In this document: positions 44,460 to 53,796 of the stretch, one piece after another
Layout of the letters: each line of letters opens with the position of its first letter
Position numbering within the stretch: position 1 is the stretch's first letter
DNA from: Gammaproteobacteria bacterium
GTDB taxonomy: Bacteria > Pseudomonadota > Gammaproteobacteria > SZUA-229
Direction of reading: 5' to 3'
Length of the DNA stretch: 64,000 nucleotides
Assembly: GCA_024636785.1 (NCBI GenBank)
Contig: JAGXGK010000003.1
Location: 1 to 64,000, forward strand
Notes under the pieces: generated by a model
Seen by the model: only the letters and a program-made list of their open reading frames with translations
Told to the model about the DNA's origin: nothing
Databases searched by the model: none
Program-made: the position numbers and the translations under genes

Positions 44460-44887
44460 TTTTCATTCTGCAAATTATTACCTGCCCCATGAGTCATCAG
44501 CATTACCGGCACACACCTTGATGAAAAAATAAATACCTCAACTATACTAAGGAGGTTTTAAGACCAAATTACACAACGGATTCATCAACAGATTACCTGA
44601 TACCCACGCAATGACAGTAATAATTGATTGAGACTCAATTGCAACAACATTAATGGCCAATATATCTGGCAGCTCGGGCAAGAAAAATTTTTAGATTGAA
44701 ATGCTTTCCCGACATCCTTGTCGCGATATATTTTTGATGCTATCGCTATCTATATAAACTAAGCTAACCTACTTTAAGTGTGTATAAAGAACCTGATACA
44801 AGTGCATTTGAATAAGAAAACTACTACTGTGTAGAGCAAAAGCTTAACCATATTAAATAATGTTTCACTACAAGAAGAATTAAAACT
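44460..44887. other. 428-base intergenic region with no gene
   Basis: This is AT-rich sequence between selO and the PilZ gene. I found no coding stretch, hairpin terminator or known repeat in it. The PilZ promoter is presumably within the last 100 bases. Confidence 0.5.
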
Positions 44888-45244
44888 ATGTTCGATCACC
44901 GCAACCGACGAGCTGATAAACGCCTTGATCAAAAAGAGGCGCTCAGTCTGACCATTGTCTTTACCTCCCAGAATCCTGGACTTCTGGGTAAAACCATAAA
45001 GGGATCCACCATTGATATTTCCGCTTCCGGTCTGCGTATTATGCTGAAAGCGCCACTACCTGCAGACAGCACTATTGATGTGTCAATCAAGCTCAAAGAT
45101 GACCCCTATACCTATTTCCTGTCCGGCAAAGTGCACTGGTGTAATGAAAGCGATGAGGAAGGTGTTTATGAGATCGGGATTGCCATTCAGGATTTAATCA
45201 ACACCGAAACCGACTTTAAACGCTGGCGCAAGACCGTCAAATAG
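44888..45244 (+). CDS. PilZ-domain cyclic-di-GMP receptor
   Basis: This 118-residue single-domain protein has the bipartite PilZ signature: NRRADKR near the N-terminus (RxxxR) and DISASGLRI (DxSxxG) about 40 residues on. It binds c-di-GMP and could respond to enzymes such as the GGDEF-EAL protein at the start of the window, though nothing links them directly. A terminator follows the stop. Confidence 0.9.
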   Translation: MFDHRNRRADKRLDQKEALSLTIVFTSQNPGLLGKTIKGSTIDISASGLRIMLKAPLPADSTIDVSIKLKDDPYTYFLSGKVHWCNESDEEGVYEIGIAIQDLINTETDFKRWRKTVK

Positions 45245-45263
45245 ACTAGGCCCGGACAGCTAA

Positions 45264-45295
45264 ACACCCGTTTTCTGGCAATGGAAAACAGGTGT
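45264..45295. terminator. bidirectional hairpin between PilZ and DoxX genes
   Basis: ACACCCGTTTTCTGGCAATG and GAAAACAGGTGT pair as an imperfect stem (ACAC-C/G-GTTTTC) between two converging genes. It has no strong T-run, so it may be a weak or Rho-assisted terminator. Confidence 0.6.
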
Positions 45296-45309
45296 CTTGT
45301 CTCGCAGTC

Positions 45310-45714
45310 TTAATCCGGTTTGATGGCGTATCTGCCGCTACCCAGAAAAATCACGGCCAGCGCCGTAAACAGATAGAAGCCCTGCAATTCAAGCTGCCAG
45401 CCACCGCTATCTGACAACATAAAGATTTCCGCCGTGTGCACCAGAAAAAACGCGAATAACATGTTGATGATAATAACAATGGCGCTATAACGTGTGAACA
45501 GGCCCAGTACAATCAACAGCGGTGCCAGCACCTCACCAATAAATACACCATAGGCGAGAAACGACGGCAGGCCGTTACTGGACAGACTGCTCTTGATAAA
45601 TTCAAGCGTAGCGGGACTCTGGATTTTTGCCACGCCGTGAAACAGAATCAAAATGCCCAGGGCTAGACGCAGGATCAATTTACCCAGATCATCATTTTTT
45701 AATAAATCATTCAT
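45310..45714 (-). CDS. DoxX-family membrane protein
   Basis: This 134-residue protein has four membrane helices and the DoxX family's RLALGILILFHGVAKIQSPA, GLPSFLAYGVFIGEVLAPLL, and ALAVIFLGSGRYAIKP. DoxX-like proteins are linked to redox or quinone-related envelope functions, but most have no defined role. Nothing in the immediate neighbourhood narrows it. Confidence 0.88.
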   Translation of the reverse strand: MNDLLKNDDLGKLILRLALGILILFHGVAKIQSPATLEFIKSSLSSNGLPSFLAYGVFIGEVLAPLLIVLGLFTRYSAIVIIINMLFAFFLVHTAEIFMLSDSGGWQLELQGFYLFTALAVIFLGSGRYAIKPD

Positions 45715-45863
45715 GTTGCTTCTCCTTATAATTATTAGCCACAGACCAACAATACTAGAAATTCAGACTCATTCTCTTTTATAAAATTATTTGTAAACGT
45801 TATACTTTTACTCAACAATTCATCTATATTTGATTCTAACTCTTCAATAAAAATTTAATAACA

Positions 45864-46331
45864 ATGAAAAATGTAAGCCGACTTATCCCCAAGCATCAGC
45901 GTCCCACCTGGATCGAAGGTCTCGATGAAGCTGAAAGCGAAACCATCGAAATGCTCGAAATCCCCCTGCTGGGTATTATCACAGCCGGTCAGCCCATCGA
46001 ACGTGTGGAGCAGAACGAGCGCGTCAAGGTGCCCGCCAATATGGTGCGCAAAAACACCTACGCGCTGAGAGTCACCGGCCACTCCATGGTGGACGACAAT
46101 ATTCAGGACGGTGACATTATTATCGTGGAAAAACGCGAATGGGCGGAAAACGGCCAGTCAGTGGTTGCGCTGATTAATGGCGAACAGGTGACGCTGAAAA
46201 AATTCTACATTGAAGCCGACGGCATCCGCCTGCAACCTGCCAACCCGGAGATGGAAGCGATTCGACTGAAGAACGAAGAGGTTCAGGTTCTTGGCATAGT
46301 CACCGGCGTGATCAGAGACTTTGAAGCCTGA
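45864..46331 (+). CDS. LexA/UmuD-like S24 protease domain without an HTH
   Basis: This 155-residue protein contains only the self-cleaving domain of LexA-type repressors. The Ala-Gly cleavage site is in GIITAGQPI (residues 41-42), the catalytic Ser in TGHSMVDDNI (Ser74) and the catalytic Lys in VTLKKF (Lys112). The N-terminal ~35 residues are too short for a winged-helix domain. It resembles UmuD in size, but no umuC is adjacent. It could be a UmuD-like factor or a co-regulator that pairs with a separate DNA-binding protein. Confidence 0.85.
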   Translation: MKNVSRLIPKHQRPTWIEGLDEAESETIEMLEIPLLGIITAGQPIERVEQNERVKVPANMVRKNTYALRVTGHSMVDDNIQDGDIIIVEKREWAENGQSVVALINGEQVTLKKFYIEADGIRLQPANPEMEAIRLKNEEVQVLGIVTGVIRDFEA

Positions 46332-46365
46332 GTATTGTTGGCTTTATTTGAACGTATATAACAAA

Positions 46366-46546
46366 TTTTTTCACCGTGGAGGCGCAGAGGCGCGGAGAAA
46401 ACCATTGTTGGTTAAAGCACCGTTGGGTTAGGCGTTTTTTTCCGTAACCCAACATTTTCAAACCCGTTGGGCTTCATAAAAAACATTCAGCCCAACAATA
46501 AATTTTGTTTTTCTCCGCGTCTCTGCGCCTCTGCGGTGAAAAGCTT
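46366..46546. repeat. 180-bp CTCTGCG-family palindrome with two inner hairpins
   Basis: The outer arms are TTCACCGTGGAGGCGCAGAG and CTCTGCGCCTCTGCGGTGAA. Inside are two hairpins: CGTTGGGTTA...TAACCCAAC and CCCGTTGGGCT...AGCCCAAC, which are related to each other. It lies between two genes that converge and is the most elaborate copy of the repeat family in the window. Confidence 0.9.
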
Positions 46547-46564
46547 TTGACCTACCCACATCCT

Positions 46565-47038
46565 TCAAACCGATTTCACCCTGAAAATACCCGCGTCCAC
46601 CGAAGCCACTCTCACCCGCTGTCCGGCTAACAGGCTGTCTGTCGCTGCACTCGGGTCCAGTTCAATGGTCCAGTCGATACCGGAATAGCGGTGATGGCCA
46701 GTTTTCATCGGGCTGATATCTTCCTGCAACACGAACTCATAGCCAATCAGATCGCTGCTGTTACTCTGGGGGGAGACGTTGTCGTTTTGCAATCGGCGCA
46801 TCGGTTTCCACAGCAACATGCTGACTATGCCGGTGGAAAGGCCGAAGCTGGAGACGCCTGCGATCCAGGTCTCGGGCAGCACACCCACCGCCATCAGCAG
46901 GCCGGTTATCAGCGCGCCGATGCCGGCGAACAGGATGATGATGGTGGCGAAGCCGAACACCAGCGCTTCCGCCGCCAGCAGGATAAAGCCCGCGGTAATC
47001 CAGAAGCCGGACTGGTGCGACTGAATGTACTCAATCAT
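46565..47038 (-). CDS. NfeD-family membrane protein
   Basis: This 157-residue protein has two or three membrane helices in the N-terminal half (FGFATIIILFAGIGALITGL) and an OB-fold soluble domain at the C-terminus (HHRYSGIDWTIELDPSA, AGQRVRVASVDAGIFRV). It is the short NfeD type that pairs with SPFH proteins. Its ATG overlaps the stop of the SPFH gene (four bases), so the two form a membrane-microdomain unit. Confidence 0.92.
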   Translation of the reverse strand: MIEYIQSHQSGFWITAGFILLAAEALVFGFATIIILFAGIGALITGLLMAVGVLPETWIAGVSSFGLSTGIVSMLLWKPMRRLQNDNVSPQSNSSDLIGYEFVLQEDISPMKTGHHRYSGIDWTIELDPSAATDSLLAGQRVRVASVDAGIFRVKSV

Positions 47039-47988
47039 GAAGCATCACCAGGCTTGTTTTTATTCAGCATATTGATAATCGTCATCGCCTCAGCCACGAC
47101 ATTAGCGGCGCCGGTTTTCTCATCGCTCAGCAGCACCACCGAAGACTGTCTGGCAATGGCCTCTTTCGCGGCGATAGCCTGACTGGCCAGATCCAGCTGA
47201 ATCGCTTTCTGACCTCTTTCCTCAATGGCAACATTACCGACCACTTCCAGCGCTCGGGCTTTGGCTTCGGCCACGGCAATAATCGCCTGCGCCTCACCTT
47301 CAGCACGCAGAATCTGCTGTTCCCTGTCCGCTTCGGCCGCCAGCACGATGGACTGCTTGTTACCCTGGGCTACATTGATCGCCGACTGCCGGTCACCTTC
47401 CGATTCCAGAATTACCGCGCGCTTCTCACGTTCGGCCTTCATCTGCCGCTCCATGGCTTCCAGCACGGTACGGGGCGGTTCAATGTCCTTGATTTCGTAA
47501 CGCAACACCTGCACACCCCAGGGGCCTGCGGCTTCATTGATCGACGCCACTATATTAACGTTCAGCACCTCGCGTTCCTCGAAGGTTTTATCCAGCTCGA
47601 TCTTGCCGATCTCACTGCGCATGGTGGTTTGCGCCAGCTGGGTGACGGCGTAAACATAATCATCCACACCGTATGAAGCCTTGTAGGGGTCCAGCACCTT
47701 GAGGTAGAGCACGCCATCGACGATCAGGGAAATATTATCGCGCGTAATCGCCGCCTGGCTGGGCACGTCAAAAGCCTGCTCTTTCAGGGAACGTTCGTAG
47801 GCAATCTTATCGAAGAAGGGCAAGAGAAAATTCAGGCCCGCGACCATGGTCTTGTTGTATTTACCGAAACGCTCGACCACGTAGGCGCGATTCTGCGGCA
47901 CGAATTTGATCGAGGTTTTGGCGAGAACAATCGCCAGCACCGCAAACCCGACCCAGAAATTAAAAATTAAATTAAATAAATCCTGCAT
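47035..47988 (-). CDS. SPFH/paraslipin-type membrane protein (QmcA-like)
   Basis: This 317-residue protein has an N-terminal membrane anchor (about 8-25), an SPFH/band-7 domain (FVPQNRAYVVERFGKYNKTM, LKEQAFDVPSQAAITRDNIS, AQTTMRSEIGKIELDKTFEE, and EIKDIEPPRTVLEAMERQMK) and a long alanine/glutamate coiled coil typical of paraslipins such as QmcA. It probably organises a membrane microdomain with the NfeD protein. Confidence 0.93.
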   Translation of the reverse strand: MQDLFNLIFNFWVGFAVLAIVLAKTSIKFVPQNRAYVVERFGKYNKTMVAGLNFLLPFFDKIAYERSLKEQAFDVPSQAAITRDNISLIVDGVLYLKVLDPYKASYGVDDYVYAVTQLAQTTMRSEIGKIELDKTFEEREVLNVNIVASINEAAGPWGVQVLRYEIKDIEPPRTVLEAMERQMKAEREKRAVILESEGDRQSAINVAQGNKQSIVLAAEADREQQILRAEGEAQAIIAVAEAKARALEVVGNVAIEERGQKAIQLDLASQAIAAKEAIARQSSVVLLSDEKTGAANVVAEAMTIINMLNKNKPGDAS

Positions 47989-48184
47989 ACTATTTCCTCA
48001 AGCTGTAATGGTGCTGAATATTCGTTAATGACTGTGAACCGGAGCCACAGCCATATCCAAACTGTAGCTAGAATAGCGGAATCCCTTTCTTTTGTCATTG
48101 CTGAAGATTCAGCCGCCACAGGCGACTTGCATCCTGCCGCGAGCTCCCCATAATAGCCCTGCCCGTTACACTTATACGCATCCT

Positions 48185-51100
48185 ATGAGCACATCCGTAC
48201 TTCAGCCTCTTTTCCAGCAACTCGATTTATGCATGTTAAAAGACCGTCAGGGCTTTTACCGGCGGCTGCGCAAACTCCAGAAGAACCTTAATAAACCGGG
48301 CTTTGATGAAAGCCTGAACAAACTCGGTCGCGATCTGGAGCTGTCGGTCGCCCAGGTTAAACTCCGCCAGCAGCAGGTGCCGGTGCTGAATTTTCCCGAA
48401 GAGCTGCCCATCAGCCAGAAGCGCGATGAGATTCTTGAGGTGATCAGGGCTAATCAGGTCACCATCCTCTGCGGCGAAACCGGCTCGGGCAAAACCACGC
48501 AGCTACCCAAAATCTGCCTGCAACTGGGGCTGGGCATGCGCGGGCTGATCGGCCACACTCAACCCCGTCGGCTGGCGGCGCGTTCGGTGGCGACGCGCAT
48601 CGCCGAGGAGCTGCGTACCGAGCTCGGCCAGCAGGTGGGCTTCAAGGTGCGCTTTTCCGACCAGACCAGCGAGCGCAGTTACATCAAGCTGATGACCGAT
48701 GGCATCCTGCTCGCCGAATGCCACCACGACCCGTATCTGAATCAGTACGACACGATCATTATCGATGAGGCGCACGAGCGCAGCCTGAATATCGATTTTC
48801 TGCTGGGCTACATCAAGCAGCTCATTGCCCGACGCCCCGACCTGAAAGTCATCATCACCTCGGCCACCATCGACCCGGAACGTTTTTCCCGACACTTTAA
48901 TAACGCGCCCATCATCAATGTTTCCGGGCGCACCTATCCGGTGGAGGTGTTGTATCGGCCGCTACACAAAAGCGATGATGCCGAGGAGGACAACGACCCC
49001 AAAGACATGCAGCAGGGCATTGTCGATGCGGTGCTGGAAACCACCAAAATTGATCGCGGCGATATTCTGGTGTTTATCGCCGGTGAGCGCGACATTCGCG
49101 AAACCACCGAGGCGCTGAAAAAACAGCAGTTGCAGCACACCGAAATTCTGCCGCTGCTGGCCCGGCTTTCCGCCAGTGAACAGAACAAAATATTCAAAGG
49201 TTCCAGTCAGCGCCGCATCATTCTCGCCACCAATGTCGCCGAGACTTCGCTCACCGTGCCCGGCATCAAATATGTAATCGACACCGGACTGGCACGTATT
49301 TCGCGCTATTCCTGGCGCAGTAAAATCCAGCGCCTGCCGATAGAAAAAATCTCCCAGGCCTCAGCTAATCAGCGCAAGGGGCGATGCGGGCGTGTCTCCA
49401 ACGGCATCTGCATCCGGCTCTATGATGAGGCGGATTTTATTGCCCGCAGCGAATTCACCCAGCCGGAAATCCAGCGCACCAATCTGGCGGCGGTGATTCT
49501 GCAGATGGAAAACCTGCAACTCGGCCACATCGATGATTTCCCCTTTGTGGAAGCGCCGGATCAGCGGCTGATCACCGATGGCTACAAACTTCTGTTCGAG
49601 CTCAACGCTATTGATGAAAACAGCAGGCTCACCCGCATCGGCAAGAAACTGGCGCGGTTGCCCATCGACCCCAGACTGGGGCGCATGCTAATCGAAGCAG
49701 AACAGGAGTCTTCGCTCAATGAAGTGCTTATTATCATCGCCGCGCTGGCAACGCAGGATCCCAGAGAACGGCCTATGGCCAAGCAGCAGGCCGCCGACCA
49801 GAAGCATCAGGTCTGGAAAGATGTGAAATCGGACTTTGTTTTCTTTCTCAATCTTTGGGACGAATTTCACGCCCGGAAAAAAGCGCTCTCCAACAATCAG
49901 CTGCGCAAATGGTGTGCGCAGAATTATCTGTCATGGATGCGTATCCGAGAATGGAGCGACACCCACAAGCAGATTAAAAAAATGTTGCAGGAGCTGAACA
50001 TCAGCTTTAGCAACAGCGCCGGCAATAACAACGTCGGCAACAGCAACAGTAATTACGACGCCATCCACCGGGCGCTGCTCACCGGCCTGCTCGGGAACCT
50101 CGGTTTTAAACAGGAGAACAAGGAATACCTGGGCGCACGCAATAAAAAGTTTCAGGTTTTCCCCGGCTCCGGCCTGTTTAAAAACCCGCCCAAATGGCTG
50201 ATGGCCGCCGAGATCGTGGAAACCTCACGGGTGTTCGCCCGCACCAACGCCAAAATTGAACCGCAGTGGGTCGAGCAGAAAGCGGAGCATCTGCTAAAAC
50301 GCAGTTACAGTAATCCGCACTGGGAAAAACGCCCGGCGCAGGTGGTCGCCTCGGAACAGACCACGCTTTACGGCCTGATTATCAACCCTGAAAAAAACAT
50401 CAACTTCGGCAAGGTTGACCCCCGGCTGTCGCGTGAAATTTTTATCCAGTGCGCACTGGTGCAGCAGGACTTCGACTGCAAGGCTGAGTTTTTCATCCAC
50501 AACAAAAAATTAATTGCGCAGCTGGAAAAGCTCGAAGCCAAGTCCCGCCGTCAGGATATTCTGGTCGATGACGCTATTCTGTTTCAGTTTTATGATAAAC
50601 AGATTCCGGAGCACATTCACAACGGCGTGTTATTTAATACCTGGCTGAAAGCATGCAGCAAGGCCGAGCCGGAAAAACTGCAAGCGCTTTTTCTCAGCGA
50701 ACAGGATCTAATGCAGCACGATGCCGGCCATGTCTGCGGCGAGCAGTTCCCCGACCATCTGGAGATGAACAAGGTCAGCTATCCGCTCGACTACCATTTC
50801 GACATCAACCATCATCATGACGGCATCACCCTGACTGCGCCGCTGGCCGCGCTGCACGCCATCAACGCGCAGCGTTGCGAATGGCTGGTGCCCGGCATGC
50901 TGCGCGAAAAAATTATCGCGCTGCTGCGCTCGCTGCCCAAATCAATCCGGCGCAACTTTGTGCCAGCGCCCAATTTCGCCGACGCCTGCATGGAAGCCCT
51001 GGAGCCATCGACTTCGCCGCTCACCGCCGCCATGTCAAAACATCTGAAAGCCATGACCGGCATGGAAATTTCCTACGACGCCTGGCGCACCGAACTGATC

Positions 51101-52141
51101 GACGACCATCTGTTTATGAATTTCCGTGTCATCGACAGCCAGGGCAAAGTGGTTGCGCAGAGCCGCGACCTGCCCGCCCTGAAAGAGCAGCTCGGCACTC
51201 AGGAAAACGGACAGACGACTCAAGTCGATTCGAACACTGCCAGAGACGCCGGCACTGCGCCGCCGACAAAACACCCGCTGGAACAGGATGACGTCGGCGC
51301 TGAAGCGATTGATCTGCTGGAGCAGAGCATCGAACTTGAACAGCACGGGGTAACCATCAAGGCCTACCCCGCGCTGGTGAACGAAGGCAAATCCGTCGCC
51401 CTGCGCCTGATCAACTCAAAACAGCAGGCCGAGGCGGAAACCCACAGGGGTCTGCGCCAGCTGTTTATCCAGGCACTGCCCCCGCAGATCAAACACCTTA
51501 AAAACAACCTGCCCGACATTCAGAACCTGTGTCTCCAATACGCTGACTTTGGCCGCTGTGACGAACTGAAACAGGACCTCATCGATGTCATCATCGAACA
51601 GTGTTTTCTACAGCAACCCATCCACAGCCAGCAGGATTTCACACAGGCGCTGGCCGCCGGTCGCAGTGAATTAATGAGCGTCGCAACGCAATGGTGTCAG
51701 CTACTCGCCGGCATACTCGAGCAGTACCGAATTGTTAAAAAAGCATTGAAAAATCCACCATTGTCGATGCTCGACATCGTCAGCGACATACAGAACCAAC
51801 TGACCTATCTGTTCCCGCCACACCCCCTGCTCAACATAGACAAACAGTGGCTGTCCCATTATCCGCGTTACCTAAGCGCCATCAGAAAACGTCTCGACAA
51901 GGCACAAGGCGACCCCGTACGCGACCGCCAGCACCGCCTGCAAATTTCTACCTTATGGGACGCCTACCTGAAACGTCAGCACAGCCTGGAAAAACAACAC
52001 ATCGACTCGCCGCAACTGAATCATTACCGCTGGATGCTTGAAGAGTATCGGGTGTCGTTATTTGCGCAGGAACTGAAAACGCAGTTTCCCGTCTCGGGAA
52101 AAAGACTGAAGGCTTACTGGAATGAAATCTCGGATGTTTAA
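48185..52141 (+). CDS. hrpA: ATP-dependent RNA helicase HrpA
   Basis: This 1318-residue DEAH-box helicase matches E. coli HrpA in length and layout. Motifs: GETGSGKTTQLPKICL (I), TQPRRLAARSVA (Ia), IIIDEAHERSLNIDFLLGYI (II, DEAH), TSATIDPERFSRHF (III), LATNVAETSLTVPGIKYVID (V) and QRKGRCGRVSNGICIRLYDE (VI). The OB-fold and long C-terminal DUF3418 region follow. It acts on structured mRNA and ribosome rescue in some bacteria. The start at 48185 (MSTSVLQPLFQQL) was preferred to an open 31-codon extension that lacks similarity. Confidence 0.96.
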   Translation: MSTSVLQPLFQQLDLCMLKDRQGFYRRLRKLQKNLNKPGFDESLNKLGRDLELSVAQVKLRQQQVPVLNFPEELPISQKRDEILEVIRANQVTILCGETGSGKTTQLPKICLQLGLGMRGLIGHTQPRRLAARSVATRIAEELRTELGQQVGFKVRFSDQTSERSYIKLMTDGILLAECHHDPYLNQYDTIIIDEAHERSLNIDFLLGYIKQLIARRPDLKVIITSATIDPERFSRHFNNAPIINVSGRTYPVEVLYRPLHKSDDAEEDNDPKDMQQGIVDAVLETTKIDRGDILVFIAGERDIRETTEALKKQQLQHTEILPLLARLSASEQNKIFKGSSQRRIILATNVAETSLTVPGIKYVIDTGLARISRYSWRSKIQRLPIEKISQASANQRKGRCGRVSNGICIRLYDEADFIARSEFTQPEIQRTNLAAVILQMENLQLGHIDDFPFVEAPDQRLITDGYKLLFELNAIDENSRLTRIGKKLARLPIDPRLGRMLIEAEQESSLNEVLIIIAALATQDPRERPMAKQQAADQKHQVWKDVKSDFVFFLNLWDEFHARKKALSNNQLRKWCAQNYLSWMRIREWSDTHKQIKKMLQELNISFSNSAGNNNVGNSNSNYDAIHRALLTGLLGNLGFKQENKEYLGARNKKFQVFPGSGLFKNPPKWLMAAEIVETSRVFARTNAKIEPQWVEQKAEHLLKRSYSNPHWEKRPAQVVASEQTTLYGLIINPEKNINFGKVDPRLSREIFIQCALVQQDFDCKAEFFIHNKKLIAQLEKLEAKSRRQDILVDDAILFQFYDKQIPEHIHNGVLFNTWLKACSKAEPEKLQALFLSEQDLMQHDAGHVCGEQFPDHLEMNKVSYPLDYHFDINHHHDGITLTAPLAALHAINAQRCEWLVPGMLREKIIALLRSLPKSIRRNFVPAPNFADACMEALEPSTSPLTAAMSKHLKAMTGMEISYDAWRTELIDDHLFMNFRVIDSQGKVVAQSRDLPALKEQLGTQENGQTTQVDSNTARDAGTAPPTKHPLEQDDVGAEAIDLLEQSIELEQHGVTIKAYPALVNEGKSVALRLINSKQQAEAETHRGLRQLFIQALPPQIKHLKNNLPDIQNLCLQYADFGRCDELKQDLIDVIIEQCFLQQPIHSQQDFTQALAAGRSELMSVATQWCQLLAGILEQYRIVKKALKNPPLSMLDIVSDIQNQLTYLFPPHPLLNIDKQWLSHYPRYLSAIRKRLDKAQGDPVRDRQHRLQISTLWDAYLKRQHSLEKQHIDSPQLNHYRWMLEEYRVSLFAQELKTQFPVSGKRLKAYWNEISDV

Positions 52142-52168
52142 GTGTTTTGACAGTAAGCCAAAAACATT

Positions 52169-52318
52169 ATTCACCGCAGAGAGCGCAGAGAAAATCCTGG
52201 TTTATGAAATTATATTCATAATTAGTTATAGGTACGTTTCACGCTATGACTAACAACAAAATCATATCTAAACTAACAACGGTTTTCTCTGCGTTCTCTG
52301 CGTCTCTGCGGTGAAAAT
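52169..52318. repeat. CTCTGCG-family palindrome, copy downstream of hrpA
   Basis: TTATTCACCGCAGAGAGCGC at the left and CTCTGCGTTCTCTGCGTCTC then TGCGGTGAAAATC at the right form long complementary arms around an AT-rich loop. The remaining bases of 52142-52635 hold no gene. Confidence 0.9.
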
Positions 52319-52440
52319 CGATCTCTCACCATAACACGACTCTGTTCTGAGCCTATTCCACCCCGGCTGCATCAGTCAGGCACTCAGAGAAAAAGACAAC
52401 AAGGTTACACCTACTGCTGGTCGTATTGGATTTTTCTGTA

Positions 52441-52469
52441 TCAAGTCAGTCCCTGTTATACTGACTTGA
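52441..52469. promoter_or_regulatory. perfect 10-bp inverted repeat upstream of the OmpA-like gene
   Basis: TCAAGTCAGT (52441-52450) and ACTGACTTGA (52460-52469) are exact complements separated by nine bases. TTGACA at 52465-52470 could be a -35 overlapping the right arm, though a good -10 at proper spacing is not evident. It could be an operator for the gene at 52636, or simply a hairpin. Confidence 0.45.
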
Positions 52470-52635
52470 CACTATTCAGTAATGATTACCCCATTATATG
52501 CACATCTATAACAGAGTGATTTACTCATATAATAATGTCATATGCTCTATGATAGAGACAGGCTGTATTACACTGATCATTAGCCATCTACTCATAGAAA
52601 CATATTAAATACATTAACTTACAGGATTACTAACA

Positions 52636-53307
52636 ATGAAAAAGATAATTTTAGCTCTCAGCCTTTCGAGCACATTAATTGTGACCGGCTGCACTACATT
52701 TGACCCATACACCGGCGAAGAAAAAACAACCAATACCACTAAAGGGGCTGGCATCGGTGCTGGAGCAGCACTTGTTCTGTCTTATGTTGCAAATAAAGAC
52801 AAATCCAGTAGTGAACGTAAGAAGCGTATGCTGCGTGATGCAGGGATTGGCGCGATTGCTGGTGGTGGTGTTGGTTACTACATGGACACACAGGAAGCTG
52901 AGCTGCGGAAGCAGCTACGTAGCACAGGCGTTAGCGTAGAACGTGACGGCGATAACATTAACCTTATTATGCCTGGCGATATCACCTTCCCTACCGCTGG
53001 CAGTGACCTTAAATCAGAGTTCTATGGCGTATTGGATTCAGTTGCACTGGTACTCGAAGAGTACGATAAGACCATTGTTGCAGTAACAGGTTATACGGAT
53101 AGCAGAGGTTCGGATGCGTACAATCAGAAGTTATCTGAGCAGCGCGCGCAATCAGTTGCAGCTTATCTACAAAGCAAGAAAGTTAAGCCGGCACGATTCG
53201 AAGTGATAGCTTTTGGTGAGCGCAACCCTGTTGCAGATAATGCAACTGCTGAGGGTCGCAGCTTAAACCGTCGCGTTGAGCTCACGCTAATACCAATTAC
53301 TGAGTAA
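52636..53307 (+). CDS. OmpA-family lipoprotein (YiaD-like)
   Basis: This 223-residue lipoprotein has a lipobox VTGC (Cys at about residue 19) and a glycine-zipper region (GAGIGAGAALVLSY, AGIGAIAGGGVGYYM). The C-terminal OmpA peptidoglycan-binding domain has VTGYTDSRGSDAYNQKLSEQ, and then RAQSVAAYL and GRSLNRRVEL. It anchors the outer membrane to the wall. Gene neighbours do not form an operon with it. Confidence 0.93.
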   Translation: MKKIILALSLSSTLIVTGCTTFDPYTGEEKTTNTTKGAGIGAGAALVLSYVANKDKSSSERKKRMLRDAGIGAIAGGGVGYYMDTQEAELRKQLRSTGVSVERDGDNINLIMPGDITFPTAGSDLKSEFYGVLDSVALVLEEYDKTIVAVTGYTDSRGSDAYNQKLSEQRAQSVAAYLQSKKVKPARFEVIAFGERNPVADNATAEGRSLNRRVELTLIPITE

Positions 53308-53419
53308 CATGAATAATTAAAGGGCCGGTGACAACTGATTATGATAGTGATTCGTTTTTCACCGACCCGATTAATCATTGAAATTTTGCACAAAGAAGCC
53401 CATCAGATCAACAGGGTCG

Positions 53420-53700
53420 CCCGTTAGCCGATTCCAAAGCACGAAAGCACGGATTGATTTGAGAACATGCTCTCGCCTGCCCTTCCTCATCAAACCGTGC
53501 ATGCGGTTTTTCTGTACACGGCTTTCATGTTCTTCACACCGAAGCATGCGCTGATTTCCAACCCGCTGTTGTTAGACCCTTTTGAAATCCCTCACTGGTT
53601 GTACCTTGCCATTCACTAGTTGATAGCATCTAATAACGACACGAACCGTTAGAGATGGGATCTTCCTACAGAGGACTTTCATCTCATTAATTCATGCCCA
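53420..53700 (-). mobile_element. second relic of a group II intron 3' end
   Basis: On the minus strand the sequence AAAGCCGTGTACAGAAAAAC followed by CGCATGCACGGTTTGAT has the shape of group II intron domain V: AGC triad, pseudo-symmetric GCCGTG.../CACGGT stem, and a following GAGG. Then comes GGGCAGGCGAGAGCATGTTC, possibly domain VI. No reverse transcriptase gene is left. It resembles the relic at 15.2 kb, in the same orientation. The remaining part of 53308-53796 holds no gene. Confidence 0.45.
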
Positions 53701-53796
53701 TAATGTTCGTACACAAGACCTCCCGGTCAACGTCAAAAGGCGGTGCGGCTGAACTTTAACGTTAATCACACTTCACACACGACGCAGGAGAAAAAA

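Noticed and set aside
53725-53760. GGCGGTGCGGCTGAACTTTAACGTTA resembling part of an integron attC site (quoted in full here only as position; key part AACTTTAACGTTA)
   Set aside because: No inverse-core partner or integrase found within range; a single similarity is not enough.
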